The notes: generated from the letters alone by a model not told the origin. Positions 11,301-17,927 are shown, counted from the stretch's first letter. The stretch is DNA of 28,589 bases from JALZUU01 sp964441245 (GCA_964441245.1 CAYTVR010000077.1:1-28589); one strand, 5' to 3'. Numbers and translations: made by a program.

Positions 11301-11758
11301 GTAAGAACCACCAAAATTGTACAAGCTGAAGCATCACCACATTGATCTGTTGCGGTAAAGGTGACATTTTGGTAGGCTTTCAAATTAGGAATCGTGAATT
11401 CATTATTATTACAATCCACTTCAATGAAATTATTAGGATCAAAGTCATTGTTAATGACTGGACTTGGCCCATTACAGGTAGAAGTAACCGTCGCATTGAC
11501 CGCATACCAAGCAAATCCTTCTAGGATTTCTTCTGTATTCGTTGTACAAGAAATATTACAAATATCCGGTGGACAATGGAGATTGATACTTTCTGGATGA
11601 AAATCTTTGGAGAATTTAATGATTGAAAGGTCGCTGATGTTTTTATCATTCAAATTATTTAGATCATCGGCGAGTACTGGATTGATCCCAGAGATGACTA
11701 ATAGGCATAGGATTAGTAATGCAGACTGAACCAGTCTTGAGAGGGTAGTTTTACTCAT
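5345..11758 (-). CDS. Giant T9SS-secreted surface protein with 15 HYR/Ig-like repeats
   Basis: A 2137-residue protein, probably displayed on or released from the outer surface. Order of parts: signal peptide (1-30, SALLILCLLVISGI core); degenerate Cys-rich beta domains (about 35-245); 15 tandem repeats of about 80 residues (about 250-1450), each with four cysteines in the contexts VQC, DNC, G-[NS]-C and D-x-CGN and a core RTWTFTD; one or two divergent repeats (to about 1640); a carboxypeptidase-regulatory-like segment (GLEEAMVYVQG, about 1720-1760); a dockerin-like pair of Ca-binding helices (NGVNTMDLVMLARHIL and NNSGMVTAFDMVTLSRAIL, about 1780-1835); a cohesin-like beta domain (about 1910-2030); and a T9SS type A sorting domain from NDPNPFSTETVISFEIPEE to the C-terminus. 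The repeats resemble the HYR/Ig-like class common in Bacteroidota adhesins; each probably folds with two disulfides. Ligand unknown; adhesion or matrix role is inference. An intrinsic terminator lies downstream at 5195-5230. Confidence 0.88.
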   Translation of the reverse strand: MSKTTLSRLVQSALLILCLLVISGINPVLADDLNNLNDKNISDLSIIKFSKDFHPESINLHCPPDICNISCTTNTEEILEGFAWYAVNATVTSTCNGPSPVINNDFDPNNFIEVDCNNNEFTIPNLKAYQNVTFTATDQCGDASACTILVVLTDHDAPTIIGDPYLTIRECDDLVQQQYDDWIQDNITNAMTAMDNCGEAVWTWTPASPNEGPWIDGYAITEVFFTATDDCGNATTKEVHFKLKNNFPPTWTSELPDIIVECVVGTEVFDTPEYIHSCGITTLDFEDETIPGANPNEFTIIRTWTVTDNCEGVNTISQTLIVNDITAPIPPAIIPSDMTIQCVEDIPSLPSLISMDNCRGAISSTPNIIMVPGTSPGNFTEVRTWTFDDGAGNITTITQNITIDDSAPPTPPIPPVDLTVSCEIDIPVLPTLIAIDNCNGEIIGVPTTTITSGTCDDDYILEVTWTFTDIRGNSSTTSQIISVKDDEAPTPPPAPNDVTVQCAGDIPAMVNLTASNNCEADITVSPIDQIIPGNCSNNFTIVRTWTFTDECGNSSAVSQNIIINDDIAPVPPNAPIEVNVQCADDLPVFMDLVATDNCNGNISASPTDEIIPGSCPNSFTVVRTWTFTDLCGNSDATSQTINVSDATPPVTPNAPANVTVQCPDDIPVPSDLTAVDNCDGNITIAPTDQILQGNCSNRLTVIRTWTFTDACGNSDAVSQTINVNDNTAPIAPPAPLDINIQCAADLPIATSLTANDNCDGDIIGTSSDEIISGTCANRFTVVRTWTFEDICGNRSTVSQNIIVNDDTNPVPPSAPAKIDVQCMADVPANINLEATDNCTGLISASPTDEITAGSCTNNFTIVRTWTFTDDCGNSSAVSQTINVNDDIAPVATPPLDVAVQCGTDVPASSDLVATDNCDGDITASPTEEMIPGNCINNFTIVRRWNFADVCGNTTTVSQTISVVDDGTPVGIAPPDVSVQCPGDIPNPIDLVATVNCNGTVTASPTDEMTPGSCPNNFTILRTWVFTDVCGNSAEVNQTITVNDNTAPIPPSAPMDMTVQCINDIPNPIDLVASDNCSGDIIATPTIVTTTGDCSNRFTVVRTWTFTDDCNNSSSVNQTITVNDDIAPVPPTVPMDMTVQCATDIPDPVDLIANDNCSGDISASPTMVSTPGNCPNSFTIVRTWTFTDDCDNSSTVNQTITVKDDTAPSAPTAPMDITVQCATDIPDPINLVAVDNCDGDVTGVVTNLTTPGNCPNNFVLVRTWTFEDACGNTSSSSQTFTVNDDTAPIAPTVPEDLNVQCAGEVPNPMDLVAIDNCDGDITASPIDVVTPGSCANRFTILRTWTFTDACGNSVAIDQTIHVNDDTPPIPPGVPAIINVKCDNGVPIPIDLVATDNCDGNIVASPVDEITAGDCINNFTIVRTWTFTDICGNSAAISQTIDVTDQSRPAWDQQPGDLDLNFDCAADVVLGATPTATDGCGEVTIELVSDDTTNMTCANEYVRTLLYKASDACGNEEETLFPLQIIIADDIAPTITFCPRDTNDVDLGTPCTEPYTFIATGTDNCGPVNFTYTRSDSVGIVYQGADASGLYPTGTVIVTYTATDDCGNTASCSNKIFIRDIKRPSLSLINGLEFEVGVNSPVVLTPDIFVNSKDDCSPTTVYFRGDNPNEIILDCDDLEGEAFAQIEIPISIIDTFENADNSLFAQIVLVNFDCPEAPLSNVSGQLITADDVGLEEAMVYVQGTGENHLFQSTSSGHYFMEDIPMYTDYTITPEYDDDLLNGVNTMDLVMLARHILLIDTLDSPYQLVAADVNNSGMVTAFDMVTLSRAILLIEDEFTNNTSWRFIDQEFEFPYSLNLMSVPPYPESISIENLSDIQRNLDFIAVKVGDLNNSADINSFAGNSDTRSEEVLTLTLEEELLEAGQEYVFEFKSKDFKQISGYQFTLNFDPATAEFIHVENLSETLQLTPERFGWTHLEKGMITTNWYDRSPKTIEDDQMVFSLKFKALANVPVSQIFSISSDKTKAEAYDETLKTMDIALKIGSDNHLEASSKRFKLHQNDPNPFSTETVISFEIPEEAPTVLSIVDINGKILKEFHGPFQKGYNEVKVKRSDLPGNSVFFYQLQSGLYRASQKMIMSRL
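7415..11025 (-). repeat. 15-copy, 240-nt coding tandem repeat
   Basis: Within the giant gene the codons for the conserved VQC recur at a 240-nt period (for example near 7860, 8100, 8340, 8580, 8820, then 9300, 9540, 9780, 10020, 10260, 10500, 10740). Two inter-repeat linkers (before the ninth and tenth copies) are one codon shorter. Copies differ by many synonymous and replacement changes, so the array is old, not a recent expansion. Outer boundaries are approximate. Confidence 0.85.
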
Positions 11759-12200
11759 AGGTCAAGATTTTAATAATAAAATTTTGATGTTTGCTTATCG
11801 CAAAAACTACGGTTTTGTCATATCCCTAGCATGTCATAATGGATGCTTTATGAATACCGTATTATAGCAATAGACTCTACTCTTCGATCATAGTAAAATG
11901 AGAATACTAGCTCGAAAAGTAGTAGGCGTGTATCTAGATATTTATATATATCAATTTGTTATTTGGAAACAAGCCTAGTGTATTAAAAATTTTCTTAAAT
12001 GTATTTTGCTGGTCTGGAATAGGATATGAAATCAATTACAACGTAATGTATCAAATATGCTGCCAATCCATAATGTGAAAAAATGAATAGGAAAGGGAAT
12101 GTTTTAGATGATTAACTTATCTGTAGAAGAACTGTTACAGGTATAGAGCCTATTTATTTAAAGGTCAGCTAGAAGGATTAATAAAAAAAGGCTTACTAAT
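11759..12200. other. Gap upstream of the giant gene: no gene recognised
   Basis: This AT-rich stretch presumably carries the promoter and leader of the giant surface-protein gene. On the minus strand TAGTTTTTG (around 11800-11815) resembles the Bacteroidota -7 box TAnnTTTG but has one extra T and no well-placed TTG upstream, so I do not call a promoter. Short open stretches starting at 12108 are interrupted and look like chance. GTATAGAGCC occurs at 12141-12150 and again at 12223-12232 inside the adjoining foldback element. Confidence 0.5.
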
Positions 12201-12360
12201 AGAGTTTATGACTAAAGAATTTGTATAGAGCCCAAATGATCTTTTAAACCCAACTATCGTCACATCCTCACCATGCCCGTACGGGCAGGTTCCGGGTGTT
12301 CCTCGGCTGGCTTCAAAATCTCTATTTGCTTCCTATACAAAATCGCTAGTCATAAACTCT
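12201..12360. mobile_element. 160-bp foldback element, probable MITE, with 3-bp AAT target duplication
   Basis: Terminal inverted repeats of 28 bp (12201-12228 and 12333-12360) match at 25 positions; the outer 14 bases AGAGTTTATGACTA are shared exactly. AAT flanks both ends directly. The exact midpoint is the 14-base perfect palindrome TGCCCGTACGGGCA (12274-12287), and the two inner halves are still partly complementary, so a single strand could fold along its whole length. The centre is clearly richer in G+C than its surroundings. No coding capacity. Insertion lies at the stop codon of the neighbouring lipoprotein gene. The IS family that would mobilise it is not known to me. Confidence 0.65.
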
Positions 12361-12895
12361 AATTGTTTTTGTGGAGTTCTTTAGAAAGATTAAGTAAAGC
12401 TGATTTCAATGTTTTGAAAGCATAGGGCGCTTCGTCAAAAGAGGGGTTACTTCTGTAAATTACTTTTTTTTGTTGACCATTAATTTCTACTTGAATGGTA
12501 TAAGGATAGTGTCGCTTATCTTGAGGTGCGCCGTAGGCATCGTTTAGTTTTAAGAATCCGCTATTCACTATTTTTTGTAATTCATTGAGTTGAAATTGAT
12601 TTAAAGGACTTCTTTTAAGGACTTCTAGATTAGAAGTCGAATCAGGAACGGCGACAGGCGAGTTTTCGGGAAAATGATGTTGTAAACGAGTATGACTAAA
12701 GGTTTGATCTCTAATATTAATGCGATCTTGATAACTACTATAGCTTAAGGAAAATGGAGCTTCCTTTTTTGAATAGTCTAGTGATTTGTTTTCTTTTTGA
12801 TATTCACTTGAATCAGAAGCAATATTGGCACAATTAGAGAGGGTGAAAATCAAAATATAACAGAACATAAAAGTGGAAAATCTCTTGATGAGCAT
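12359..12895 (-). CDS. Small predicted lipoprotein, function unknown
   Basis: A 178-residue protein beginning MLIKRFSTFMFCYILIFTLSNCANIAS: a lysine/arginine n-region, a hydrophobic core and a lipobox-like LSNC, so it is probably lipidated at Cys22. The rest is polar (a Ser/Asp/Lys/Glu-rich linker, then a region of about 75 residues containing FQLNELQKIVNSGFLKLNDAYG and YTIQVEINGQQKKVIYRSNP that looks like a small alpha/beta fold). I recognise no family. The stop codon TAG spans the edge of the 160-bp foldback element; removing the element and one AAT restores TAG at the same place, so the protein end was probably not altered by the insertion. The leader contains a terminator-like hairpin (12985-13023), which suggests attenuation. 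It is not in an operon with its neighbours. Confidence 0.7.
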   Translation of the reverse strand: MLIKRFSTFMFCYILIFTLSNCANIASDSSEYQKENKSLDYSKKEAPFSLSYSSYQDRINIRDQTFSHTRLQHHFPENSPVAVPDSTSNLEVLKRSPLNQFQLNELQKIVNSGFLKLNDAYGAPQDKRHYPYTIQVEINGQQKKVIYRSNPSFDEAPYAFKTLKSALLNLSKELHKNN

Positions 12896-12984
12896 AACAA
12901 ATTTTATTGATAGAACTTAAAAGGTAGGATAAAGATAAGCATTTTGAAAAATGGAAACTAGATGGATTGAAGAATTAAATAAAA

Positions 12985-13023
12985 ATAAGCCAAGGTTAGA
13001 GGAGAGAGCATTCCTTGGCTTAT
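12985..13023 (-). terminator. Terminator-like hairpin in the leader of the lipoprotein gene (attenuator or sRNA end)
   Basis: A perfect 11-bp stem, ATAAGCCAAGG (12985-12995) with CCTTGGCTTAT (13013-13023), has a 17-nt loop. On the minus strand it continues into a T-rich tail (TTTTTATTTAATT), which fits an intrinsic terminator. No gene lies upstream on that strand before the response-regulator region, and the lipoprotein start codon is 90 nt downstream. It may therefore be a leader attenuator or the end of a short minus-strand RNA. Confidence 0.5.
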
Positions 13024-13250
13024 GGAGAGTGTTTTAAAGAGAATAATCAAAAGGTTCGGGGGTTAATATGTTACATTTTACGATAGTAAAAGTAGTATAG
13101 ATTTTAAAACTAAAAAATACCGAAAATGGGGGATTAGGAATAAATCTGGAGTCATTAATAAGAGACAAATGCATTTTAAACCGCATGACATTCAAATTAT
13201 ACCCCATATGGGGGATTTTTTTTAAAATAAAAGTGCGTAAATTTAGGATT
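13024..13250 (+). promoter_or_regulatory. Response-regulator upstream region with three G5 tracts and a CCCCATATGGGG palindrome
   Basis: This completes the 355-bp gap between the divergent lipoprotein and response-regulator genes. Against an AT-rich background it has GGGGG tracts at 13058-13062, 13128-13132 and 13210-13214. ATGGGGGATT occurs exactly twice (13126-13135, 13208-13217). The 12-base perfect palindrome CCCCATATGGGG (13202-13213) is followed closely by eight Ts (13216-13223), 27 bases before the start codon. These may be operator or RNA elements; no clear -7/-33 promoter was found. Confidence 0.35.
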
Positions 13251-13889
13251 ATGATAAAGTTGGGTATTATAGAAGATGATGCGGGTATTCGGCAGCGATT
13301 TGAAAAATATTTTTCATTTCAGTCGGGAATAGAATGCGTGTTAATTGCGGAATCTGTAGAATCGTTTATCGAAAAAGCTGGATCAGTCAAGGAAGTAAAT
13401 GTTCTGCTCTCTGATATTGGTTTACCTGGAGTTTCTGGGATAGAAGGAATTCCTTTAGTAAAAAAGGTTTTTCCAAATTGTAACATATTGATGATTACCG
13501 TGTATGCAGAAAGCGAACGAATATTCAACGCTTTATGTGCTGGTGCAAATGGTTATTTATTGAAAAGTACTCCTTTGCCAAAAGTTAAAGAAGCCATTGA
13601 AAATATTAATAATGGAGATGCGGCCATGTCTCCTTCCATTGCCCGTAAGGTCATCGATTATTTCCAACCTCGTCAAAAAAAAGAGCGTAATAAGAAAGAA
13701 CAATTGACCAAAAGAGAAAAACAAATTGTTCAAGGAATTGTAGATGGATTGAGTTATAAAATGATTGCCGCTCGACATGATATTAGTTTTCAAACAGTGA
13801 AGCAACACATTAAAAACATTTATCGAAAATTGCACATCAATTCCAAAGCAGAGTTAATTAGTAAATCCTTCAAAGGAGAGTTAGACTAG
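13251..13889 (+). CDS. NarL/LuxR-type response regulator
   Basis: A 212-residue two-component DNA-binding regulator. I place the start at ATG 13251 (MIKLGIIEDD): the frame is open back to an ATG at 13185, but those 22 residues would cross a CCCCATATGGGG/T8 structure and precede a canonical receiver start. Receiver domain (1-120): acidic pocket D9/D10, phosphoacceptor D55 in LLSDIGLPG, T83 in MITVYA and K105 in YLLKST. LuxR/GerE helix-turn-helix (about 145-205): LTKREKQIVQGIVDGLSYKMIAARHDISFQ, then TVKQHIKNIYRKLHINSKAEL. It ends 33 bases from the end of the convergent sensor-kinase gene, whose HisKA_3 type normally pairs with this regulator class. Partnership is inferred from adjacency and family. 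Confidence 0.93.
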   Translation: MIKLGIIEDDAGIRQRFEKYFSFQSGIECVLIAESVESFIEKAGSVKEVNVLLSDIGLPGVSGIEGIPLVKKVFPNCNILMITVYAESERIFNALCAGANGYLLKSTPLPKVKEAIENINNGDAAMSPSIARKVIDYFQPRQKKERNKKEQLTKREKQIVQGIVDGLSYKMIAARHDISFQTVKQHIKNIYRKLHINSKAELISKSFKGELD

Positions 13890-13922
13890 CATTTGATCGA
13901 TCATTTTTAGAAGACTTTATGC

Positions 13923-16900
13923 TTATAATCCTTTTGTTTTTACTTTAATGGTATATCCCTTTTCTTTTTGAATTTCCAAATCCGCATTGATTCGTTTAGC
14001 ACGCATTTGCATGTTTTTCAAACCTTGTCCTGAGGTTTGTTCTTCTTTTGAATCATCTACCGTTCCATTATTTGCGACCACCAAAGTAAATGAATGCGCA
14101 TGATTAATCAAACTAACAACGACTTCCGTTGCATTGGAATGTTTGACAATATTATTGATGGCCTCTTTGAAAATAAAGTAAATATTTTGACGAAGGTTTA
14201 CATTGATTTTATTGTCAGTATTGATTTGTTCAATAATGATTTTGTGTTGAATGTTGGCCAGAGGTAACAATTCTTCTAGGTGCTCTCTCATCCGATCGAT
14301 GAGATCACTTACTTTATCTTTTCGAGCATCGATGGACCAAACGACATCTCTCATAATGGAAGTGACTTGACGACTTTGATTGGCAATGTAATTCAGTTCT
14401 TTTTTCTGTTCTTTGGGTTCGTAAATTCCTTCATTCACCATTTCGGACCCCATGGAAATTCGAGTCATGATACTTCCCACTTCATCGTGTAAATCACTCG
14501 CAATTCTGGTTCGAAGATCTTCCATTTCTCGGATTTGAGACAACTCTTTTCTGTAAAGAAGAAAGCCAATTAAAAATAGGCCAAGAAAGATTAAAAACGG
14601 AAACCACTTCGAATCATAAAAATGTTGAGCGACGGTAATTTTTAAAAGAACTGCCTTCTCTCCCCAATTACCTCGGGAATCTGCACCATTGATATGTAGC
14701 GTATAATTTCCTGCGGGTAACTTGTTATATCGAATGGAATGGTTGTTTCCCAAAAAAGTCCAATCCTTGTCAAATCCTTCTAACCATACTTTATACTGAT
14801 TGTTTTGAGGATACTCATAATTGGGTAAAGTGAAGTTGAATTGGAAGTAAGAAACATAGGCGGAAAGCGCTAAGGATTTTAATAAATGCAATCCATTTGT
14901 CTTTTCGATTAGGGTGTCTTTATTTGATTCATAATAAACGAGTTTGGTCAATTGGACGGAACGATTTTTCTTTTTCTGCAACAATTCATTGGGATGGAAA
15001 GCATTAATACCATTCATTCCTCCAAAGTAAAAAATATCATCTGAACCTTTAAAAAAAGAAAATCGATTGAATTCATTATGACTTAAACCATCTCGGTTAT
15101 TGAAATTCCTAAAGCTCTCTGTTTGAGCATCAAAATAGGAGAGACCATAAAAAGTACTCAACCAGAGATTCCCTTTTTTATCCGGAATGATCCCCGCAAT
15201 AGAATTGTTTTGTAAACCTTGATAGTGATTGTATACTTTAGTTTTATTTGTCTTTGGGTCTAAAATGATCAAACCTTTATTGGTGCCAAGATAGAGCAGT
15301 CCATCTTTGCTTTCTTGAATCACATAAACCGTCACATTTTTTAAGGTATGATCATTGGCCGTAATGACTTTTGAGGTTTTATTACTTAAATCAATGCTGA
15401 TCAGACCTTGAATAGTTCCAACCCACAATGTATTGTTAGAAGATGTGTAAATATATTGGCCCATGTAATCTTTTAAAGGATTTGATCCGTCAGCGTTGAG
15501 ATAAGTTGTAAATTTTTTAGTTGCTTGATCAAAAGTAGCTAATTGGCCATCTACTTTTTTATCCTCTTCAAAACCACCAAGAACCCAAATTTTTTGTTCT
15601 CCTTTTTTATTACTGATATGACGAACTCGAAAAGGGGAATAATAAGAAATCGAAGATTTATTTTTTAGGTCATATTGATGAAGGTAAGAAACCATTCTAT
15701 TTGAATCACAACTTGATCCCCACAATTGATTTTGCTGATCAATAATTAAATCAAAACTACATCCAATAGAAAGGGTAGCTCCCGTAGTAGGATTTTTTAA
15801 TTTGATTTCTTGAATTTCTTTTGAATAAGGATCGATCTCATACCAATGTTCTACTTCTCGAGCTGCGTATATTTTATTGTTGTGTGCAACAATTCCACGC
15901 ATAGCATAACCCCATTCTTCTTTTTCTGGATCAATGTTTTGAGTGAGGTAGTAATCAATGTTGGCTTCTGGTTGAATGATTTTTTTTATGCCGGTATAAG
16001 TGGCCATAAAAAAGGTCCCTAAAAAATTATCACCAAAAAAATGAATTATTTTATTCTCGTAATTTGTTAGAAAAGTATAATTCAACACTTCATCATTCGA
16101 GCGAATACAATATAAATGTTGTGCTTCATATTGATTGATTTCTCCAACAATTTTATTGCCCGATTCATCTTCCCATATATTATGATAATATTGATCACTG
16201 GGCACATCAGGATATAGAATAAATTGATTTTTATCTTCATCGAAGAAATATAAACCAGGATGACTTTCCCAAGCGACCCAAATTTTTCCGCTTTTATCTT
16301 GATGGAGAATGGAAACAGATTCTGTTGTCTTATTTTGGAAATGGCTTTTATCAAAAGCTTTAATTTTTTTTCCCGAATGGTCGAAAACACTCAATTGCTT
16401 GGGTGAAGTATTGATCCAAAATTGATTAGCTGTACTTTTTATAAAGGAAAGAGGAATGGAATTTTGATCGCCAGTAATAGAAAAATTAAATAAGGAAGTA
16501 AAAGCTTCTCCATCTTTAGAAACCTGCAAAAACATACGATCATTTTCCGATGACAAAATATAAATGGAACCATTTTCTTCAAGAAAGACTTCTTTAAAAG
16601 AACCTCTAATACCCGTAGAATGATTGAGATCTAATTGTTTGACTTCGCTGGTACGTGGATTTAAAATATCTAGATAAGTACTATTGTACCGATATTGAAT
16701 AGCCAAATAATCCCCTTTGATATTCTCTATGTTCATGATATAATTACCATGAATAAAATTTTTATTACTGGGTGAATTATTATAAACGGTAAAGGTGTAA
16801 CCATCATATTTGTTAAGACCATTTTCGGTAGCAATCCACAAAAATCCATTGGCATCTTGAATCATATCATGGCATGTCCGATTAGACAAGCCATCAGAAG

Positions 16901-17027
16901 TAGAAATCTGTTCTACCTTTGTTTTTTTGTATTGAGCAGAAAGAGAAAAAGATAAGCCAAGGAAGAGCCAGCCAAAAAAGAGCAATTGGCTGATGTGGGT
17001 ATTTATTTGTTGGCTTGAATTAAACAT
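13923..17027 (-). CDS. Beta-propeller sensor histidine kinase (Reg_prop / Y_Y_Y / HisKA_3)
   Basis: A membrane sensor kinase of 1034 residues using ATG 17027, which gives a signal-anchor (SQLLFFGWLFLGLSFSLSAQ). ATG 17063 would add 12 residues in front. The large periplasmic part has two-component-regulator propeller blades (for example DANGFLWIATENGLNKYDGYTFTVY, shortened here to its idea, and LWVGTIQGLISID, NLWLSTFYGLSYFD), followed by a Y_Y_Y Ig-like domain (YKVWLEGFDKDW ... LPAGNYTLHINGAD). One transmembrane helix follows (WFPFLIFLGLFLIGFLLY), then a HisKA_3 dimerisation box with phospho-His H847 in DLHDEVGS, and a HATPase_c domain (N-box FKEAINNIVKHSNA, G-box GQGLKNMQMRAKRI). No receiver or AraC domain is fused, so it needs a separate regulator, presumably the convergent LuxR-type gene. 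Propeller sensors of this layout often detect carbohydrates; the ligand here is unknown. Confidence 0.92.
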   Translation of the reverse strand: MFNSSQQINTHISQLLFFGWLFLGLSFSLSAQYKKTKVEQISTSDGLSNRTCHDMIQDANGFLWIATENGLNKYDGYTFTVYNNSPSNKNFIHGNYIMNIENIKGDYLAIQYRYNSTYLDILNPRTSEVKQLDLNHSTGIRGSFKEVFLEENGSIYILSSENDRMFLQVSKDGEAFTSLFNFSITGDQNSIPLSFIKSTANQFWINTSPKQLSVFDHSGKKIKAFDKSHFQNKTTESVSILHQDKSGKIWVAWESHPGLYFFDEDKNQFILYPDVPSDQYYHNIWEDESGNKIVGEINQYEAQHLYCIRSNDEVLNYTFLTNYENKIIHFFGDNFLGTFFMATYTGIKKIIQPEANIDYYLTQNIDPEKEEWGYAMRGIVAHNNKIYAAREVEHWYEIDPYSKEIQEIKLKNPTTGATLSIGCSFDLIIDQQNQLWGSSCDSNRMVSYLHQYDLKNKSSISYYSPFRVRHISNKKGEQKIWVLGGFEEDKKVDGQLATFDQATKKFTTYLNADGSNPLKDYMGQYIYTSSNNTLWVGTIQGLISIDLSNKTSKVITANDHTLKNVTVYVIQESKDGLLYLGTNKGLIILDPKTNKTKVYNHYQGLQNNSIAGIIPDKKGNLWLSTFYGLSYFDAQTESFRNFNNRDGLSHNEFNRFSFFKGSDDIFYFGGMNGINAFHPNELLQKKKNRSVQLTKLVYYESNKDTLIEKTNGLHLLKSLALSAYVSYFQFNFTLPNYEYPQNNQYKVWLEGFDKDWTFLGNNHSIRYNKLPAGNYTLHINGADSRGNWGEKAVLLKITVAQHFYDSKWFPFLIFLGLFLIGFLLYRKELSQIREMEDLRTRIASDLHDEVGSIMTRISMGSEMVNEGIYEPKEQKKELNYIANQSRQVTSIMRDVVWSIDARKDKVSDLIDRMREHLEELLPLANIQHKIIIEQINTDNKINVNLRQNIYFIFKEAINNIVKHSNATEVVVSLINHAHSFTLVVANNGTVDDSKEEQTSGQGLKNMQMRAKRINADLEIQKEKGYTIKVKTKGL

Positions 17028-17202
17028 TATTTGGGAAATGGGATTTAAGTCAACAAAATACATAAATCTCTGTCTTTAACATGAAGATAACATCAAAATC
17101 CATCTTATTATCGCACAAAATGAGGGGTAAAAGCGTTAATGGAATGAAAAATGAATGGAATATCATTCAACATAATGTTAATTATTGAGCATCAAACTCG
17201 TA

Positions 17203-17217
17203 AATTGTGCCACAATT
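17203..17217. promoter_or_regulatory. 15-base palindrome AATTGTGCCACAATT in a divergent promoter region
   Basis: Perfect 7-base arms (AATTGTG/CACAATT) surround a single C. The site lies 41 bases before the start codon of the lipoprotein gene at 17259 and between that gene and the divergent sensor-kinase gene. The size and symmetry suit a dimeric regulator, but no binding protein can be named. Confidence 0.35.
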
Positions 17218-17258
17218 GTTGATCGTTTTTTATAAAAAAAAATATAAAAGTATTGAAA

Positions 17259-17927
17259 ATGAAGGTATTAACTAAATTATTTTGCTTACTAAGTCTATCC
17301 TTTTTATTAACGGGATGCTTTGAAATTTTCGAAGAAGTAGAGATGAATAATGATGGATCTGGAAAAGTAGTTTTGACAATCAATGGTAGTCAAAGCAAGG
17401 AGAATCTAAAAAACTATATGCAACAAGACGAGTTTCAAGGAAAGAAGATTCCCAAAAAAGCGGATATAGACAGAGAAATTGCCCAAGTAAAAGAAGTTTT
17501 AAAAAGCGTTAAAGGAATCTCTAATGTGCAGACGAGTACAGATTATGAAGATTTTATCCTAAAGATAAGTGGAGATTTTACAGACGTCAAAGCATTGAAC
17601 AATGCCATCAATACCGTAGCGTCAAGCTTGAATCGCTCACCTTATGAAATCATTAAAAAAGATAACTTTGCTTACGCAAAAAATAAGTTTGCCCGTATAT
17701 TTGATTATCCAATTGACAAAACGGTTTATGATCGCTTAGATTTTGGAACTCGATTTGTCCTAGAAACGGCTCAACTAAATAGTATTTATCGTTTTAATAA
17801 AAAAGTAAAAAACATAAGTAACAAGAAAGCTAAAATCTCCCCTAGCGGAAAATCCGTCATGCTTAAAAGCAACCTATCCGGTTTTGTCAAAGGAGAAGTA
17901 GGACTAGCCAACGAAGTATCATTCTAG
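17259..17927 (+). CDS. Predicted lipoprotein, function unknown
   Basis: A 222-residue protein. I use ATG 17259 (MKVLTKLFCLLSLSFLLTGC); a TTG two codons earlier is unlikely to be the start. The signal peptide ends in a strong lipobox LLTGC, giving a lipid-anchored protein. The mature part opens with FEEVEMNNDGSGKVVLTING, the pattern EEVxxNxDGSG seen in several bacterial lipoproteins with a small beta domain. A helical stretch follows (ADIDREIAQVKEVLKSVKG), then repeated beta-strand patterns and a basic segment (NKKVKNISNKKAKISPSGK). It is the first of six plus-strand genes. The stop codon runs straight into a palindromic spacer that fills the gap to the next gene. No specific function can be assigned. 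Confidence 0.72.
   Translation: MKVLTKLFCLLSLSFLLTGCFEIFEEVEMNNDGSGKVVLTINGSQSKENLKNYMQQDEFQGKKIPKKADIDREIAQVKEVLKSVKGISNVQTSTDYEDFILKISGDFTDVKALNNAINTVASSLNRSPYEIIKKDNFAYAKNKFARIFDYPIDKTVYDRLDFGTRFVLETAQLNSIYRFNKKVKNISNKKAKISPSGKSVMLKSNLSGFVKGEVGLANEVSF

Noticed and set aside
7016..11600. Many plus-strand open frames opposite the giant gene
   Set aside because: They are antisense shadows of the repeated coding sequence, repeating the same pattern each 240 nt, with no independent family features.
12108..12228. Short interrupted reading MINLSVEELLQV ... LEGLIKKGLLIEF suggesting a broken gene
   Set aside because: It needs a frame change, is too short to match any family, and its end falls inside the foldback element. 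Chance reading is the simpler explanation.
13185..13250. Upstream ATG extending the response regulator by 22 residues
   Set aside because: The extension crosses the CCCCATATGGGG/T8 structure, and homologous receivers start with the MIKLGIIEDD-type strand, so ATG 13251 is preferred.
13890..13922. GATCGATC in the short gap between response regulator and kinase as a terminator or operator
   Set aside because: An 8-base palindrome in a 33-base gap is expected often by chance, and no stem with a T-tract is present.
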